Source: Rhizodiscina lignyota
Taxonomy: Eukaryota > Ascomycota > Dothideomycetes > Aulographales > Rhizodiscinaceae
DNA length: 64,000 nucleotides
Assembly (NCBI GenBank): GCA_010015805.1
Contig: ML978145.1
Coordinates: forward strand, 124,001 to 188,000
Reading direction: 5' to 3'
Part shown: positions 1 through 11,556 of the stretch, one piece after another
Layout: each line of letters begins with the position of its first letter
How positions within the stretch are numbered: the first letter of the stretch is position 1
Program-made: the position numbers and the translations under genes
The notes under the pieces: model-generated
What the model was told of the DNA's origin: nothing
What the model saw: the letters and a program-made list of their open reading frames with translations, nothing else
Database searches by the model: none

Positions 1-195
1 GCATGCGGCTGGGGAGGTCAGGTCAGACTGTATGGCCTTTACTCGCGAGGCATGAGGCTGGGCGGCGGGAGGTATGGGAGGAGAGACAATATCGCTGACT
101 GTGAGGGTGAGGTCTGGCGCGCTCTCGAGGAGTGCTGTGATGAGGTCCTGGCCGATGAAGCCAGACGCGCCTGTGATGAGTATGTTCTCCGGCAT
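1..195 (-). CDS. NAD-dependent epimerase/dehydratase family protein (5' part only)
   Basis: Reads leftward from ATG at 195 for 65 codons and runs off the window, so only the N-terminus is present. Residues 5-15 hold the NAD(P)-binding Rossmann start ITGASGFIG (TGxxGxxG), placed directly after the first beta strand, as in extended short-chain dehydrogenases that act on nucleotide sugars or related polyols. The next strand carries an acidic residue (TVSDI), which favours NAD over NADP. The catalytic YxxxK lies outside the window, so substrate cannot be told; UDP-sugar epimerases and D-erythronate dehydrogenase-like enzymes are both possible. No upstream ATG in frame is needed because the Rossmann strand begins at residue 4. 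Confidence 0.75.
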   Translation of the reverse strand, partial: MPENILITGASGFIGQDLITALLESAPDLTLTVSDIVSPPIPPAAQPHASRVKAIQSDLTSPAAC

Positions 196-857
196 CTTGA
201 CAATTGAGCAGCGAAAGAGGGAAGTTTCAATATGAGAAGGAATTGCTGGATTCAGCCTATAGAAATTGTGAAAAAGAAAGGATGAAAAAGCTACTTAACC
301 TTGACACGACCTCAGAGAGCAAAAGCGGAGAACTTTCCGTTGGTTGCGGAGCTAGACTTTTGATATCCCGAGCTTAGGAAAAGGCATTGTGATATGCCAT
401 CAGACGATGACAATTTGAGAGTCGTCCGTAATGGCCCCGTGCGATCTGCATGTCAATGTGACAGAGGATTGATGATGCTCTTGAGGTCCTTGGGCACTTT
501 TGGGAAGATCCAGGAAGCGGAAGCGGCGGCGGAGCCAAGACGTCCGCTGCTTCTCCTGTGGAAGCCACTGCATTCATGACGAAAAGCAGATAATGCTTAG
601 GCATATTTCAAACGTAGTTTAATTCTCGCTAGGAAGTAATAATTTTGTCGTTAAGTCTTCTTGGTCCATCAAATAGAGACAGCAATCCAAAATGCCATCG
701 CCGTCAAGCAGCTATCACCTAGCCATGATTCTCATCAAACGCCAAAACAATGCATATAGGTGAACGCTTGAGTAACATAAAACAATGGTATCCGCTCTGT
801 CCTTTCCATTCCCTCATTCGTTCAAACTACCAGCCTCCTAGCCGACCGTGCAGAGAA
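196..857. other. intergenic: promoter of the epimerase, downstream of DOA4-like gene
   Basis: About 660 bp with no convincing gene. Short open frames on both strands have no recognisable domain. It should hold the promoter of the leftward epimerase gene and the 3' end of the DOA4-like transcript. No repeat seen. Confidence 0.5.
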
Positions 858-3800
858 TCATCTCCCATGGCCCTCAAAGTCCCTCTCAAAGAATACAATA
901 TAAGCCTGCTCATTCTGCAGCTCATCTCCCCTCCTCAAAGCCCTTGGATCAAAATCACTAACCCTGTCATCATTAAAATATTTCCAGCACTGTCGTCCCG
1001 TGTCTTTCACAAGAGCAACATAGTGACCCGAATGCAAAGTCTGGCCAATATGTCGCATTACAGCATAACAATTGTACCTATACGGCGGCGTCATCGCTTC
1101 ATCCAGGGCGCAGTCCTTCTTGACGCTCTCAATGCCTCTGTCACGGATGGCTTGGTTGACTTCTTCCGCAGTTGGAGGGGGCAACATCAACGGTTCGAGA
1201 TCGAGGCCATTGAGCGGAAAGTCAATCGGCGTGCGCACTTTTCTCGCGGACTCGGTATGCGATGCGCTGAAGCGCTTGAAGTGGACCACGAGGTAGCGCG
1301 GGGCGCGGGTAATAGTGATCTGCTTGGTTGCTTCCCGTTCTTTCTTGCACCGCGGGCACTTCCAGACTTCGTCCCCTGAAAGCATCTCCTCTGCGCAGTA
1401 TGACTGGAGACACTGCTCGATAGTCGCAGCCCCACTTCGAGGAATCTCTACGGAGATGCTGTAGAATGCTTCATAGGTCGTACTCGTGGTACCGCAAGTA
1501 GTGCAGCGGAGCCGACTGGCGTGCTGGCCTGCGAATAGGTCCGATACGACACTGCGTTCGCGCTTTGTATAACGAGCCCATTCAACCTTTGATGCGAAAG
1601 GTTTCGGCGTCTTCTCACGGAGCTGTTCTTCAAGCTCAGAAAGGACATGCGGCGGAGGGTTGTTCCAGTTCCAGTTGAGATCTTCATGCAAGACATCGAT
1701 GAGAAAGTCGAAGAATTCCTTGGCGTCTTGCTGGCGATCAGAGCCCCATTCGCGATTTAACCTGGCACAAAAGTTCTGAGATGGATTAGTGAACTATCAA
1801 CAAAAATTAGATAAGTATTGCTTACACGAAAAGTGGAAGGTCGACAAGCAGTCACATCGTTCTTCCACAAGTGCAGAATTAGATTCGCGTAATTTTCTGG
1901 TAGCAGTCCTTTCGAGCCTTTCCAGTTCTCACGCTGGATTATCTTCCGATATGAGCCGTTGCGGAAGATACGCGTGAGCGGAAGAGTTGCATTAAGACAC
2001 TGAACTGTGGCATTCATGTAACATGTTGATCCGAAATTGATCAAGCCAGTCCGAGGAAGGCGGATGTTGTGAGGCATCTCGTTCTGTGGGACATACGAAG
2101 CAAGTTGTGGCCCGCGTGCGCCCAAGGTGTATCCCGACGGCTCTCGTTCGTGAGCTCCACGGTAAGCAACTGGAGGGACAGATGGAGCCGGTCTGGACGG
2201 TATAGTGGGCATGGAGGTGACCGGATAGCTAGGGACCGGTGACTTTCGAGATACCGGCGATGTCATGGACTGCGCAATAGGGGAAACTTCAGGGTATCTT
2301 CGCAAAAAGTCTTCGGTCGTGCGATAAATCGGAACAGCCTCTTCCCCGTCTTCTTCTTCGAAACCTTCTTCCGCTAAGGACTCCTGCAAAGCAATGCTTT
2401 CGGTTCTCGCTCTTTCGGCCCATTTACGTTCTTCTTCTGGATCAAGAGGATTGTAGTCTCGCAGCCGTTTTTTACGCACATACAACTGAGAGTTTGATCC
2501 TGCCGGAGGGACACGCTTGATAGGACGAGCCGCTTTCATCCTCTTTGTACTTGAGGTACTTGAGGTGATGAGTGCATTCTGTCCTAAAAGATCCGCCCAA
2601 GCTGTAATTCCCCCCATGAGTAGAATTGGTGGTCTCTGTAAAGGCTTGTCACCATTGAACTCGTAGAGACAATCGTAGAGCTCCTTTAACGCCTTTTCGC
2701 TCTCATTTCTCGGCGGTCCCTGCAGAAAGCCAGTGGAATAGGTCGATGCATCGTAGTAGACTACAAGATCGAAATGGTCTCTTCTCTCGAACATGGCTTG
2801 TTCCCTGTCTGGAGACAGGACCAAAGATTCCTGGAGCTGATCGGCTGACATGCCACTCCGAAGGCCAGCGGGCTCCACGCACATGATGTTCTGCGTGTAT
2901 ATATGCCCCGCATCGAAGTCTTCGCGTGGACGGACATCAATGACGAGTACATTGAACATCTTTTGGTAGTCGTAGAGCTTCTCCGCGCTTATTTGCGATT
3001 CGCTTGGCATGTAGACAGACTTTCGTCGTACAGACGTCCCGCTTCTTGCCCCACTGGAAGAGTCAGGAAAGTATGAGTCGGTATCGCTATTGGCGCCGGG
3101 AGGTGCATTCGAGATGCTCGAGACTATTGAGTTGCTCCGTCCTCCGGTGCCGACAATGCTGCGAGCCGTGCTACGCGGAGGATTGATGCCACCTGGTGTG
3201 GGCATGTTACGCGCAGGACTATAGGTTGGACTTGGAGCCTTCGGAAGGGCGGATGCAAAAGATGTGTCCAGAGGAAGTTTCGGAGGGTGAGGAGGAGGCA
3301 TATCCCGCGCACCAGTCAAACGAGAGCTATGAGATGCGGAAGAAGATGCTGAGGTGACACGAGAAAGACTGTTGCTGCCGAAATCCGGGGGGGATGGCAT
3401 ACGAGCCGATGGACCGTCTCCAACAGCTCCCTGCCGTGCATAGCTGTCACCATTTGTAATAGGCTGTCCTCCTGTCCTCAATCGCGCGAATCGTTCATTC
3501 AACGGATCAATGGCAGGTGCTCGAGGAGAAACTCCATTGATTGCGTGTCCATGTAAATTTGGAGGCTTCGGCCGGATGGCTGGCCTCAAACTCCCGGGAT
3601 GTATGCCTTCAGGGGTCGAACGTCCTGAAAAACGATCCTCAGGCGTATCCGGTCGGTAAAATGAGGACATTCCAGCATCGGGGTCGACATAGCTACTCGG
3701 TCTGGTCGAAGCATTTGGATGACCGTTGACGGACGACCGTTGGCTGGATCCTTGCGTCTCTGACCCATGCACCCCTTGCGCGGTCGAAGGTCGTTGCTGT

Positions 3801-4375
3801 ACTTGTCCTCCAGGCGATCCACCATATGTCGGCTGAACTCCGCTTCTCCGATTATCATTCTCGATTATGTTCTTGATACTGTCGAACTGATCGCTCATTG
3901 CTGAGAGGCGCTTCGCCAGGTCCTTGTTCAGCCGATGCATACTGCCGCGGTCTTGATGCAAGATGACAGCGTCTTTGTGTCGTGGAATTGATCGAGAAAC
4001 GATCTCCATAGCAACGAGATACTCGACATACGCCATGTCTGGGCGCCGGTACTGGACGAGGTATTCGGCACCTTTTGTCGCTTGTTCCGCCACTGTCAAG
4101 AGGTGGCCCATCTAACACAGTCAGTACCAATGGTTACAGTTGGTCACATAGGGGAAACATACGGGTATGTTTGGATCCAAGCTCCTCGTCTTATCCTCTG
4201 CCATTCCTTGCAGATCCTTGATATGCTTCATTGGTTGGGCACGGCGACCAGGGCTGCCACCAGGTCCACCCATTGGATTTGAATATCCATTTTGGGCGGG
4301 ACCATATCCTCTATCGCCATTCGCATATGCGCGATAGGGCCCAGGCGGGGGAGGCATCGAAGACGCAGCACTCAT
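858..4375 (-). CDS. DOA4: Ubiquitin carboxyl-terminal hydrolase, Doa4/Ubp4-Ubp5 type
   Basis: Three exons: 4375-4163, 4111-1826 and 1775-858, giving 1138 residues; introns 4162-4112 (GTATGT...TACTGAC...TAG) and 1825-1776 (GTAAGC...CACTAAT...CAG), both phase 0. Domains in order: N-terminal helical MIT/USP8-like region (about 70-160), long Ser/Pro-rich linker, rhodanese-like domain (about 445-590) whose active-site loop reads YYDAS and lacks the catalytic Cys, then a C-terminal USP domain. The Cys box is GLINFGSTCYMN (Cys768; the oxyanion Asn five residues before it is present), the zinc-ribbon CxxC pairs are present (RCTTCG, CPRCKK), and the His box SGHYVALV puts the catalytic His at about 1084, followed by YFNDDRV. 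In yeast, Doa4 removes ubiquitin from cargo at endosomes just before sorting into multivesicular bodies. It is divergent with VPS27, which acts earlier in the same pathway. Ubp5 is a paralogue in yeast, so the exact symbol is less sure than the family. Confidence 0.9.
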
Positions 4376-4956
4376 GTTTAGAGGTGCCGAAGATATGGTG
4401 ACGTGCCCCTCATGTTATCGGAGGACACACTGGGTACGACGGAAGCAAGGGAAACACAAAAACTAGTGTATTTGTCGTGCGAAGTGGTATAAAACACACA
4501 CAGAGTGCTATTCGACGGGGATTGGAGGCCCGCAAAATGTGCGGCGGAGGTGTCGTCGGTGAGGATAGGTGGGTAGTGTACAGTTTCGGGCGTCGATTTG
4601 TAGAACGGGGGACTGGTTGGAGTCGGACCGAGGGAAGAAAAGGTGAATGCAAGAGAAATGGGTATATCGAAGGCCGCAGAGGAGAATTAGGCGGATTGGA
4701 AGGCGAAGTGGTGAGAGACGAACGGCAGCGGCTTGGAGATGATGTACGACGCCAAGCCACCCACACGCCACCAGCGCGAGAGCTGCCCGTCAAGGTACTT
4801 CCATCACTAAGCTCAAACTTCACCTCGAGCTTCGGAGTGGCCCCAATGTGTGTGCCTAAATCCTCGCTGTAGCCGTCGCACTTTGTCTTATATCCTCACT
4901 TACTTCTCTCCCTCATCATATCTATATACGGCCTGCCGAGGAGAGCTTGCAACGTC
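4376..4956. promoter_or_regulatory. 581-bp divergent promoter shared by DOA4-like and VPS27 genes
   Basis: Lies between the two start codons (4375 on minus, 4957 on plus) with no gene of its own. The left two thirds are purine-rich on the plus strand, so CT-rich upstream of the DOA4-like gene, a common fungal core-promoter property. No TATA box or named operator is clear. Open frames here look like composition artefacts. Confidence 0.6.
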
Positions 4957-7348
4957 ATGGCTGGCTGGTTTGCGTCAAGCAATTCCGCTCTGGATGAGCA
5001 GATCGAGCGCGCTACATCTTCAAGCTTGTACGTCATGGCGATACTGAGCATCGTAGAGTACGCAGAAATACTGACACTTTCTTTAAATCAGAGAGGATAT
5101 TCCGCTCAACCTCGAAATCTCCGATGTCATTCGATCCAAGACTGTGCAGCCTAGAGAGGCGATGCGCTCGCTCAAGCGGCGCATAGGCAACAAGAATCCC
5201 AACATCCAACTTGCGACCTTGAACCTCACCGACACGTGTGTGAAGAATGGCGGAATACATTTCATGACTGAAATTGCATCGAGGGAGTTTATGGACAACC
5301 TAGCGTCTATCCTTAAGGCCTACGGATCCGCCGAGCCAAACGCAGACGTCAAGGCAAAGATACTAGAGCTCATCCAAGCCTGGGCCGGGGCATCAGAAGG
5401 TCGCAGCAATCTCGTGTACATTAACGAGGTGTACAAGACACTGCAGAGAGAGGGACATCGCTTCCCTCCGAAAGAAGCGGTTGCGAGCAGCATGTTCGAC
5501 AGCAACGCGCCACCAGAGTGGGTTGACTCTGACGTGTGTATGCGATGTCGGACAGCCTTCACATTCACGAACCGCAAGCACCACTGCCGAAATTGCGGAA
5601 ATGTCTTCGACCAGCAGTGCTCGAGCAAGTCGCTACCGCTGCCGCATCTCGGCATAACGACTCCGGTCCGAGTCGATGATGGTTGTTACGCAAAACTTAC
5701 AGACAAGATCAAGAGCACACCGGTACCAAAGGGATTCGATGCTGCGAAGCCGGCTAAGACACTATACCAGGGCATGCAACCGCGCGATGCTCGAGTTGAC
5801 GACAGTTTCGATGCTGATCTGAAGAGAGCGCTGGAAATGAGCTTGGAAGAGAGCAAGGGACAACCAGGTGGCTCAGGCTATGTGCCCCAATCGCAGCTCC
5901 AGTCGCAACCTAAATCCGAAACGACAAATGGGACAACAAAAACTTCTCAACAACCCCAAGAAGAAGAAGACGACCCGGAGCTCAAAGCTGCGATTGCGGC
6001 ATCGCTGAAGGACATGGAAGAGCAAAAGAAAAAGCATGCCGCGACCCTGAAACAACAATCTTCATCCACAAACGGTGCCCAAGTTATCGTGCAGCCCAAG
6101 TCAGAATACGAACTCACTCCTGCGGAAGCCGAGAACATCAATCTATTTTCTACGCTCGTGGAACGGCTACAGCATCAACCTCCGGGTACTATCCTTCGGG
6201 AACCTCAAATCCAAGAGCTATACGATAGTATCGGAAAGCTGAGGCCAAAGCTGGCCAGGACTTACGGAGAAACAATGAGCAAGCATGGTGAGTTATTGCC
6301 ACGACCTTCATTCAGGAAACATCGTGCTAATGTAGTAGATACCCTCCTTGACCTTCACGCCAAGCTCGCGACTGTAGTCCGCTACTACGATCGTATGCTC
6401 GAAGAGCGCCTTTCGAACACCTACAGCCAACATTCTTACGCATATGGCGCTCCTCAACAGCGCCAATCATCATCCTTATACCCGACTCTGTCATCTGGCA
6501 TTCCTGACGGCCAAGCCCCTGGCCCCGGACCCGGAGGCGCCGAAGGTTTCTACACAGGAAATACTGTGCCAGCATCCGAGCCATACGGCCGACCGCAGTC
6601 AACCTACGCTGGATACTCTCAACAGCCTCAGAGCCCGTACATGTACGACAAGCGAGCATCAGTTGCAGCACCATATCCACCACAGCAGCAGCAATCGTAC
6701 GTACCACAAGGATATCCACAGCAACAACTTCAGCGCACGCCGAGTACCTTCTCCCAAGGCCAGGTCCAACCGCAAGGCTCGCCCCAACTCCAACGGCGCA
6801 CTTCGGCGCAGCAGTACCCTCCACAACAGCAGCAAAGGCAGCCCTCATACACTGATGCACCTCAACAGGCGCCGTCACAGCCTTCTATGCCTCCACCTGA
6901 CAACAGCTCTTCCTACTACTATAATAACCAAGAAGTAGCTCCTCCAGCTCAACAGCAGCAACCGCCATATCCGCAAGTCCAGCAACAGCCCTCCCCCGAA
7001 CAATTCCTTCAATCCCCCCCACCGACACAACAATCAATGTCCCTTCAGCCACAGCAATCCTCTCAGCCATCTCACTCTCAAACCTTGCCTCCCCCTCAGC
7101 AATTCCAACAAGCCCCGCTGCCCCAGCAGCAGTATCAGCAACCTCCACCAACGCAGCAATCGATGCCTCCACCGGTACAGAACCAGTATCAGCAACCTCC
7201 ACAACAGCAGCAATGGCAGCCTCAACCTACTTCGGTATATCCGCTGCAAGGAGGACCGCCATCCACGCTACCGCAGGATACCATGTTCCCGGCAGCACCA
7301 CAGCATCAACCGCAACCGAAGGTTGAGGAGTCGCTGATAGAGCTATAG
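4957..7348 (+). CDS. VPS27: Vps27, ESCRT-0 subunit (VHS, FYVE, UIM)
   Basis: Exons 4957-5027, 5092-6287 and 6339-7348. Intron 1 (5028-5091, GTACGT...CAG) is certain from the VHS start [17 protein letters not shown]. Intron 2 (6288-6338, GTGAGT...GCTAAT...TAG) is 51 nt, in frame and stop-free; removing it restores the expected run [12 protein letters not shown] and gives 758 residues (775 if retained). Domains: VHS (about 8-145), FYVE zinc finger (about 167-225, with WVDSD, the basic patch RKHHCRNCG and RVDDGC for PI3P), two ubiquitin-interacting motifs ([26 protein letters not shown]), a GAT-like coiled core, then about 300 residues of Gln/Pro-rich low complexity ending in a clathrin-box-like SLIEL. 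It recruits ubiquitinated cargo to endosomes and starts ESCRT sorting. Two UIMs plus FYVE separate it from Hse1 and GGA proteins. Confidence 0.95.
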
Positions 7349-8220
7349 GGTTAACGGATTTGGCATGTTTTGCTCGAAGATTGGATTGTTTTGGTATACC
7401 TTACCACCACAGGAACGGCGTCGGGGAGAGCTGGCCCTGTTCATAGCGGTCTTAGCAGTTAGTCGAAATGTCAAAGAAGACGTTCTTAATTAGGTCCCCA
7501 CATGCAAACCAGTGCTCCTCGTGATTTCCAAATTTATTTTAATTCTTTTTTTGTTTGGACATTTTCGATGCTCGATGTGGGAGGCATCGTACAACTACAT
7601 ATGTACAGTGTGGGAAACGTATTTTCTAGAATCGAGAATGGCCTGGAATCAAATCCATCCGTCCGTCCGAGCAGAAGAGCAACCAAGACACGAAGAGAAG
7701 ATAATCAATCGAACGGCAAAGTAAAATAAAACATCGCTATAGCTCTCGTAAGCGCGTGTCATGCAATACCCATCTTTGCCCTCTTGTCTATGCACTTCAT
7801 GACATGTATCTCAAACTCTCCGCTCCCAAAAGCGTGGACAATGTACTCAGTGTGTCCGCATATGTATGTGAAGAATCGAATCGAAGGTAAAAAAGGGATT
7901 GGCTAGAAGGTATACAAAGAATTTTAGAGAGGGAGAAAGAACAAGAAGAACAGTACATAAAGTGGACAAAACTCCTAGTTAAACAAAACAAGATGCGGGA
8001 GAAGCTGCACTGGGTGAGTTCTCGACCGCCCATGCCATTATAACGCCGTCGAAACGCCTCGCTTGCTGAAGAATTAAAAGGAAATCGGGTATGTCTGTGG
8101 ATGATGTACCGAGCCTGAGGTGTATTCGCGGTATCTGCAGGCCAACGATTTTGACCGGGTGTTGTGTCGCACGAGACGTATCGTTGTTGTTTGTCACTTC
8201 AACATCGACCTCAGGATGTT
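7349..8220. other. convergent intergenic region (3' ends of VPS27 and the glycosyltransferase)
   Basis: About 870 bp between two stop codons facing each other. AT-richer than its flanks, with runs of T and A compatible with poly(A) and termination signals for both transcripts. No open frame with a recognisable product and no repeat. Confidence 0.5.
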
Positions 8221-10176
8221 TCAAACGAACTCCGGCCAGTAATTGTACGGCATCAGAGATGGCCCATCCCATTTCTCGCCGTACATGTTCGATCGCTGGC
8301 CCGCAAAGAAAGCGTCGTGCGCGTGTTCGATGACCGACATCCAGGATGATGGCTCGGGGTGTTTCGACCACTGGTTATGAACATGGTATGTCCAGCTTCC
8401 GCGGAAGAAGTTCTCGAGAGTGCGGTTGTTCGGTGGATACTTGTCTTCCTCAAGGTCGTACTCTCCGATGACTCCCGCCTTTCGGAGCTCTTCCTCCTCA
8501 CCAGACGTTGGGGAGAAGGAGTCCTGGCTGTCAGGTTCGGGCGCTGCAGAAGAAGTGGGTTGGTCGGAAGTCGAAATGAGGTCGTATGTTGCGTTTGTAG
8601 AGGAAGGAATGTGGTTGCGTTTGCCCCGGCGCATGGCGCGTTGTTCACTCTGTTCGTCTCGAATCTCGAGTTTGCTCGGGACATCGTCATCGAAGAGGTC
8701 AATCTCCTCTAGCTGCGGTCCATCATAACTTTCCCATTCATCACGGATAGCACCAGCCTTGCCCTTGAAGGCGGCGCCGTAGTCCCTCAAGCATGGAACT
8801 GTACATCTGCCTTCACGGTCCCAGTTGAATTCCGTCCAGATTGGGTCGAACGCGGCCGTCTCGAGCATTAAGAACTCTCGGTCTCGCCCATCTTTCCACG
8901 CCATGCGTCCAATCACTCTTGGGTGGAAGTTTAGGCCCATGCGCACGCCTCCTCTTAGGAGATATGACGACAAACTCGAATTTGCCGTCAACGACATGAT
9001 AGCTGTGTTGTAGTCTCCTGGGTGTGGGTGTGCTGCCCATCGCTCTGCGAAAGAGTGATTCTGTGGGAGAAGCATAGGCCTCATATCACGCAGCATCAGC
9101 ACATCCATGTCAAAGTATGCTCCGCCGTGCAGATGCAGCACAACGAAGCGTACAGCATCTGACACCGCCTGAGGCAAGAAAGTCATTTGCTTCTCTGTTA
9201 GGACCAGCCATTGCTGTCCAGTCTCCACATGCTCCACAATTCCGTCCGCAACGCTGAGTTCGCCTTTCGAGTTGGGCTTTCCGGGAGTCTTGTAGTATCC
9301 CACACCATCCGTGTTGTCTTCGCGCTTCGGCAGAGGAATTCGCTTTGGAAACTTCCACTCGCGCACGATTATGTCCCCACGCTCGACGAATGGCAGGAAA
9401 CGAGCGAACAACGGATCCTTGTGGAGCATATCATCGACGGCTTTCGGGTGCCGATCAGCATCAAGCCACAGGTTTAAGCGGGAGCAGGGAAGGTTCTGCG
9501 TGTAGAGGTAGGATTTGATGAAGACTTCAACGCGCCAGGTAGCCGGACCAGTCCAGTAAACATGGTAAGGAATAATAGGCCCAGCACAAGTGCCTGATGA
9601 CGACTTGGAGAAAGGCTCTACGTCTGATGGAGAGACGTAAGATGTGAGGGTGTTGGAGTGTCCATCAGCATCGAGGTACTCGGCGTCCCGTGGGTCTTGG
9701 GTTGAGGCGCGTCGCGAAGGTTCTGGAAGACTGTAATATTTCTCCTCTCCATCGGCAAGGAAAGTCATACACTCAAAGACGTTACGCATCTTCTCAAGTC
9801 CATTGTACGTGCCTCTGCACTCCTCCACCAGCATCTGCAGGTCTGCTTCGGTGTCGACATTGGGCCGCGGTCCGAGATAATCATCTCTTGGGACGACAGC
9901 GCTCTTCGGGCGGTTGAAGACGTTCGCCTGCGGGTTGATGGTAACCTTGGTCGACGAAGCAGCAAATTTGACCTTGACGCCGGACTTGGTGGTCTTGAGG
10001 ATGTCCGCAGGCCCCGACTTATCTAGGAAGGCAGGGATTCCCAGCTTCCCCTTTGCTCCGACAGAGGGATTCCGCACCAGCTCTATTGTTCCAAAAATGA
10101 CTGCGTAGAGCAGAGCGGCGAGGATAAGGTTTCTGAGGAGCGCGAAGCACGATCGTATGCGCGACCCTTCAGCCAT
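8221..10176 (-). CDS. Glycosyltransferase with DXD motif (GT32-like), type II membrane protein
   Basis: Single exon, 651 residues from ATG at 10176; an in-frame start 13 codons upstream exists but the MAEG start sits just before the basic and hydrophobic signal anchor (about residues 12-31, LLRNLILAALLYAVIFGTI), so I prefer it. The short cytosolic tail, single anchor and large luminal domain fit a Golgi type II enzyme. The nucleotide-sugar site is HLHGGAYFDMDVLMLRD, with the metal-binding Asp pair at about 355 and 357, typical of the Gly_transf_sug/GT32 fold (Och1-like mannosyltransferases and alpha-1,4-glycosyltransferases). An acidic, Ser-rich insert (about 510-570) looks disordered. The C-terminal block WTYHVHNQW matches the usual end of the family. 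Donor and acceptor sugars cannot be told from sequence alone. Confidence 0.8.
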   Translation of the reverse strand: MAEGSRIRSCFALLRNLILAALLYAVIFGTIELVRNPSVGAKGKLGIPAFLDKSGPADILKTTKSGVKVKFAASSTKVTINPQANVFNRPKSAVVPRDDYLGPRPNVDTEADLQMLVEECRGTYNGLEKMRNVFECMTFLADGEEKYYSLPEPSRRASTQDPRDAEYLDADGHSNTLTSYVSPSDVEPFSKSSSGTCAGPIIPYHVYWTGPATWRVEVFIKSYLYTQNLPCSRLNLWLDADRHPKAVDDMLHKDPLFARFLPFVERGDIIVREWKFPKRIPLPKREDNTDGVGYYKTPGKPNSKGELSVADGIVEHVETGQQWLVLTEKQMTFLPQAVSDAVRFVVLHLHGGAYFDMDVLMLRDMRPMLLPQNHSFAERWAAHPHPGDYNTAIMSLTANSSLSSYLLRGGVRMGLNFHPRVIGRMAWKDGRDREFLMLETAAFDPIWTEFNWDREGRCTVPCLRDYGAAFKGKAGAIRDEWESYDGPQLEEIDLFDDDVPSKLEIRDEQSEQRAMRRGKRNHIPSSTNATYDLISTSDQPTSSAAPEPDSQDSFSPTSGEEEELRKAGVIGEYDLEEDKYPPNNRTLENFFRGSWTYHVHNQWSKHPEPSSWMSVIEHAHDAFFAGQRSNMYGEKWDGPSLMPYNYWPEFV

Positions 10177-11556
10177 GGTGATTTGAGTTGTTTGTCGGTG
10201 AGGCGGCCGCCTCAAGCAGCAACGGCTGCTACCTAACAGAATTGAATGACGCCAGGTCTGTTGTTTGCACGCCCACAGTCGCTATCGACGCCGTGTTGAG
10301 GCTCGATCGAAGGCGTGAGGTGGATAGTGGGGTGTTTGTGGTGGGTGGGCGAAGGCTGCTGTGGTGAAGGGGTCGTGTGCCGGAGGCAAAGCAGTCGCCA
10401 GCGCCGGTGAAATTAAGTTGCCGTGCAAGTCGCGTACGGACGTAGGTGTCGTGTCTATGCTCTTCTGTAAGAAGATACTCGACGACTCGAGCAGCAAAGT
10501 AGGTGGGAGGAGGGAGAAGGATATGCGCGTTGGTCGCGTGGTGAAACGTAAAAGGAGCGAATTCAAAGTCCCTGAAAATGGGGGATGATGGCGAAAATGG
10601 GCTCGAGGGCGGAAACAAAGACGATTAGCGTGCCGAAGGTCAAGGCATATACATCAATTGAGCGATGGGAGAAGTGAAGAGGGCCGCGACGCGGAGAGGC
10701 AGAGGATGTAAAGGCGTGGGAGGCTCGCAAGAAAACTGAGGCTGTGAAGGCAGTTTCGAAATGCTTGCGGGCGAGGGCGTTGAGTCTGGGCGAGCACCCA
10801 ATCACGGCGAAGGATTTTGGGGCGGATTCTGGGCGAAGGGGGGCCTGCTGCTCCTGCCAGGTGTGGGCGCGCGCAGGAGATTGCGGCGCTGCGCATTTGT
10901 TACGGCCAAAGATAGAGCGCTAAGCCTCCGCATCTCCTTCTATCAGCGGCAATGCCTTGCGCGCCGCGCACACTACGCCGCATGCGGGCTATACCGTACA
11001 GTACCGCGTGCTCGCCCATCCCCATTCGGGTTATTTCGCGGCGCCTTCCCCGTGGAGAGGTAGCGTGCGCTCGGTGCGCTGCAAACGCCACGAAATTGAA
11101 ATTGTCGAGTCGAGCTTGTCGAGTCGTCCTGCTCAGCTCCTGCACTCTCGTCCCCGCCGTTACGAAGCACGCGGGCATTCCTGCTTCTTCTCGGCCGGCA
11201 CGCGATGCTCAATGGCTGTGTGGAGGTCGTCCTGCTCCATGATGGGCAGCGTGATCGTCCTTCTGACATGCAGGCTATGACGCGTCTTGTCGTCGAGCGC
11301 ACCGCTGTGACTCGCTGTTCCTGGCCCGTCGCCTCGTTAAGCACGCTTGACACTTAATTAGCCTTACAGCCCGCGCCCCTGCCCGCATCCTGCACGCGTG
11401 CGGCGTGCGCTATCTTGGCTCGCTTGGCAGCTTGCGCTGTTGTGGGCAAGCGACGACGCTCTGCATGCTTCCGGCCATTTACATGCGACGCTGCTTCAAC
11501 GTCGAATCGTGTCAGTACTGCTGTGACGCGGTCTTTGCTCCGCTCTGCGCTGCTCT
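10177..11556. other. divergent intergenic region, 1.4 kb
   Basis: Upstream of both the leftward glycosyltransferase and the rightward hydrolase. GC-rich and rich in open frames in all directions (for example 10229-10618, 10957-11280), but these show arginine/serine-biased composition and no domain, as expected from GC-rich non-coding DNA. Pyrimidine-rich on the minus strand next to the glycosyltransferase start. Confidence 0.5.

Noticed and set aside
750-1379. Long rightward open frame antisense to the DOA4-like catalytic exon
   Set aside because: The opposite strand carries the conserved USP His box. The antisense product has no domain and is a reading-frame shadow.
10229-10618. Leftward 129-residue frame upstream of the glycosyltransferase
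   Set aside because: Pro/Ser/Thr-biased composition of a CT-rich promoter; no domain or homologous block.
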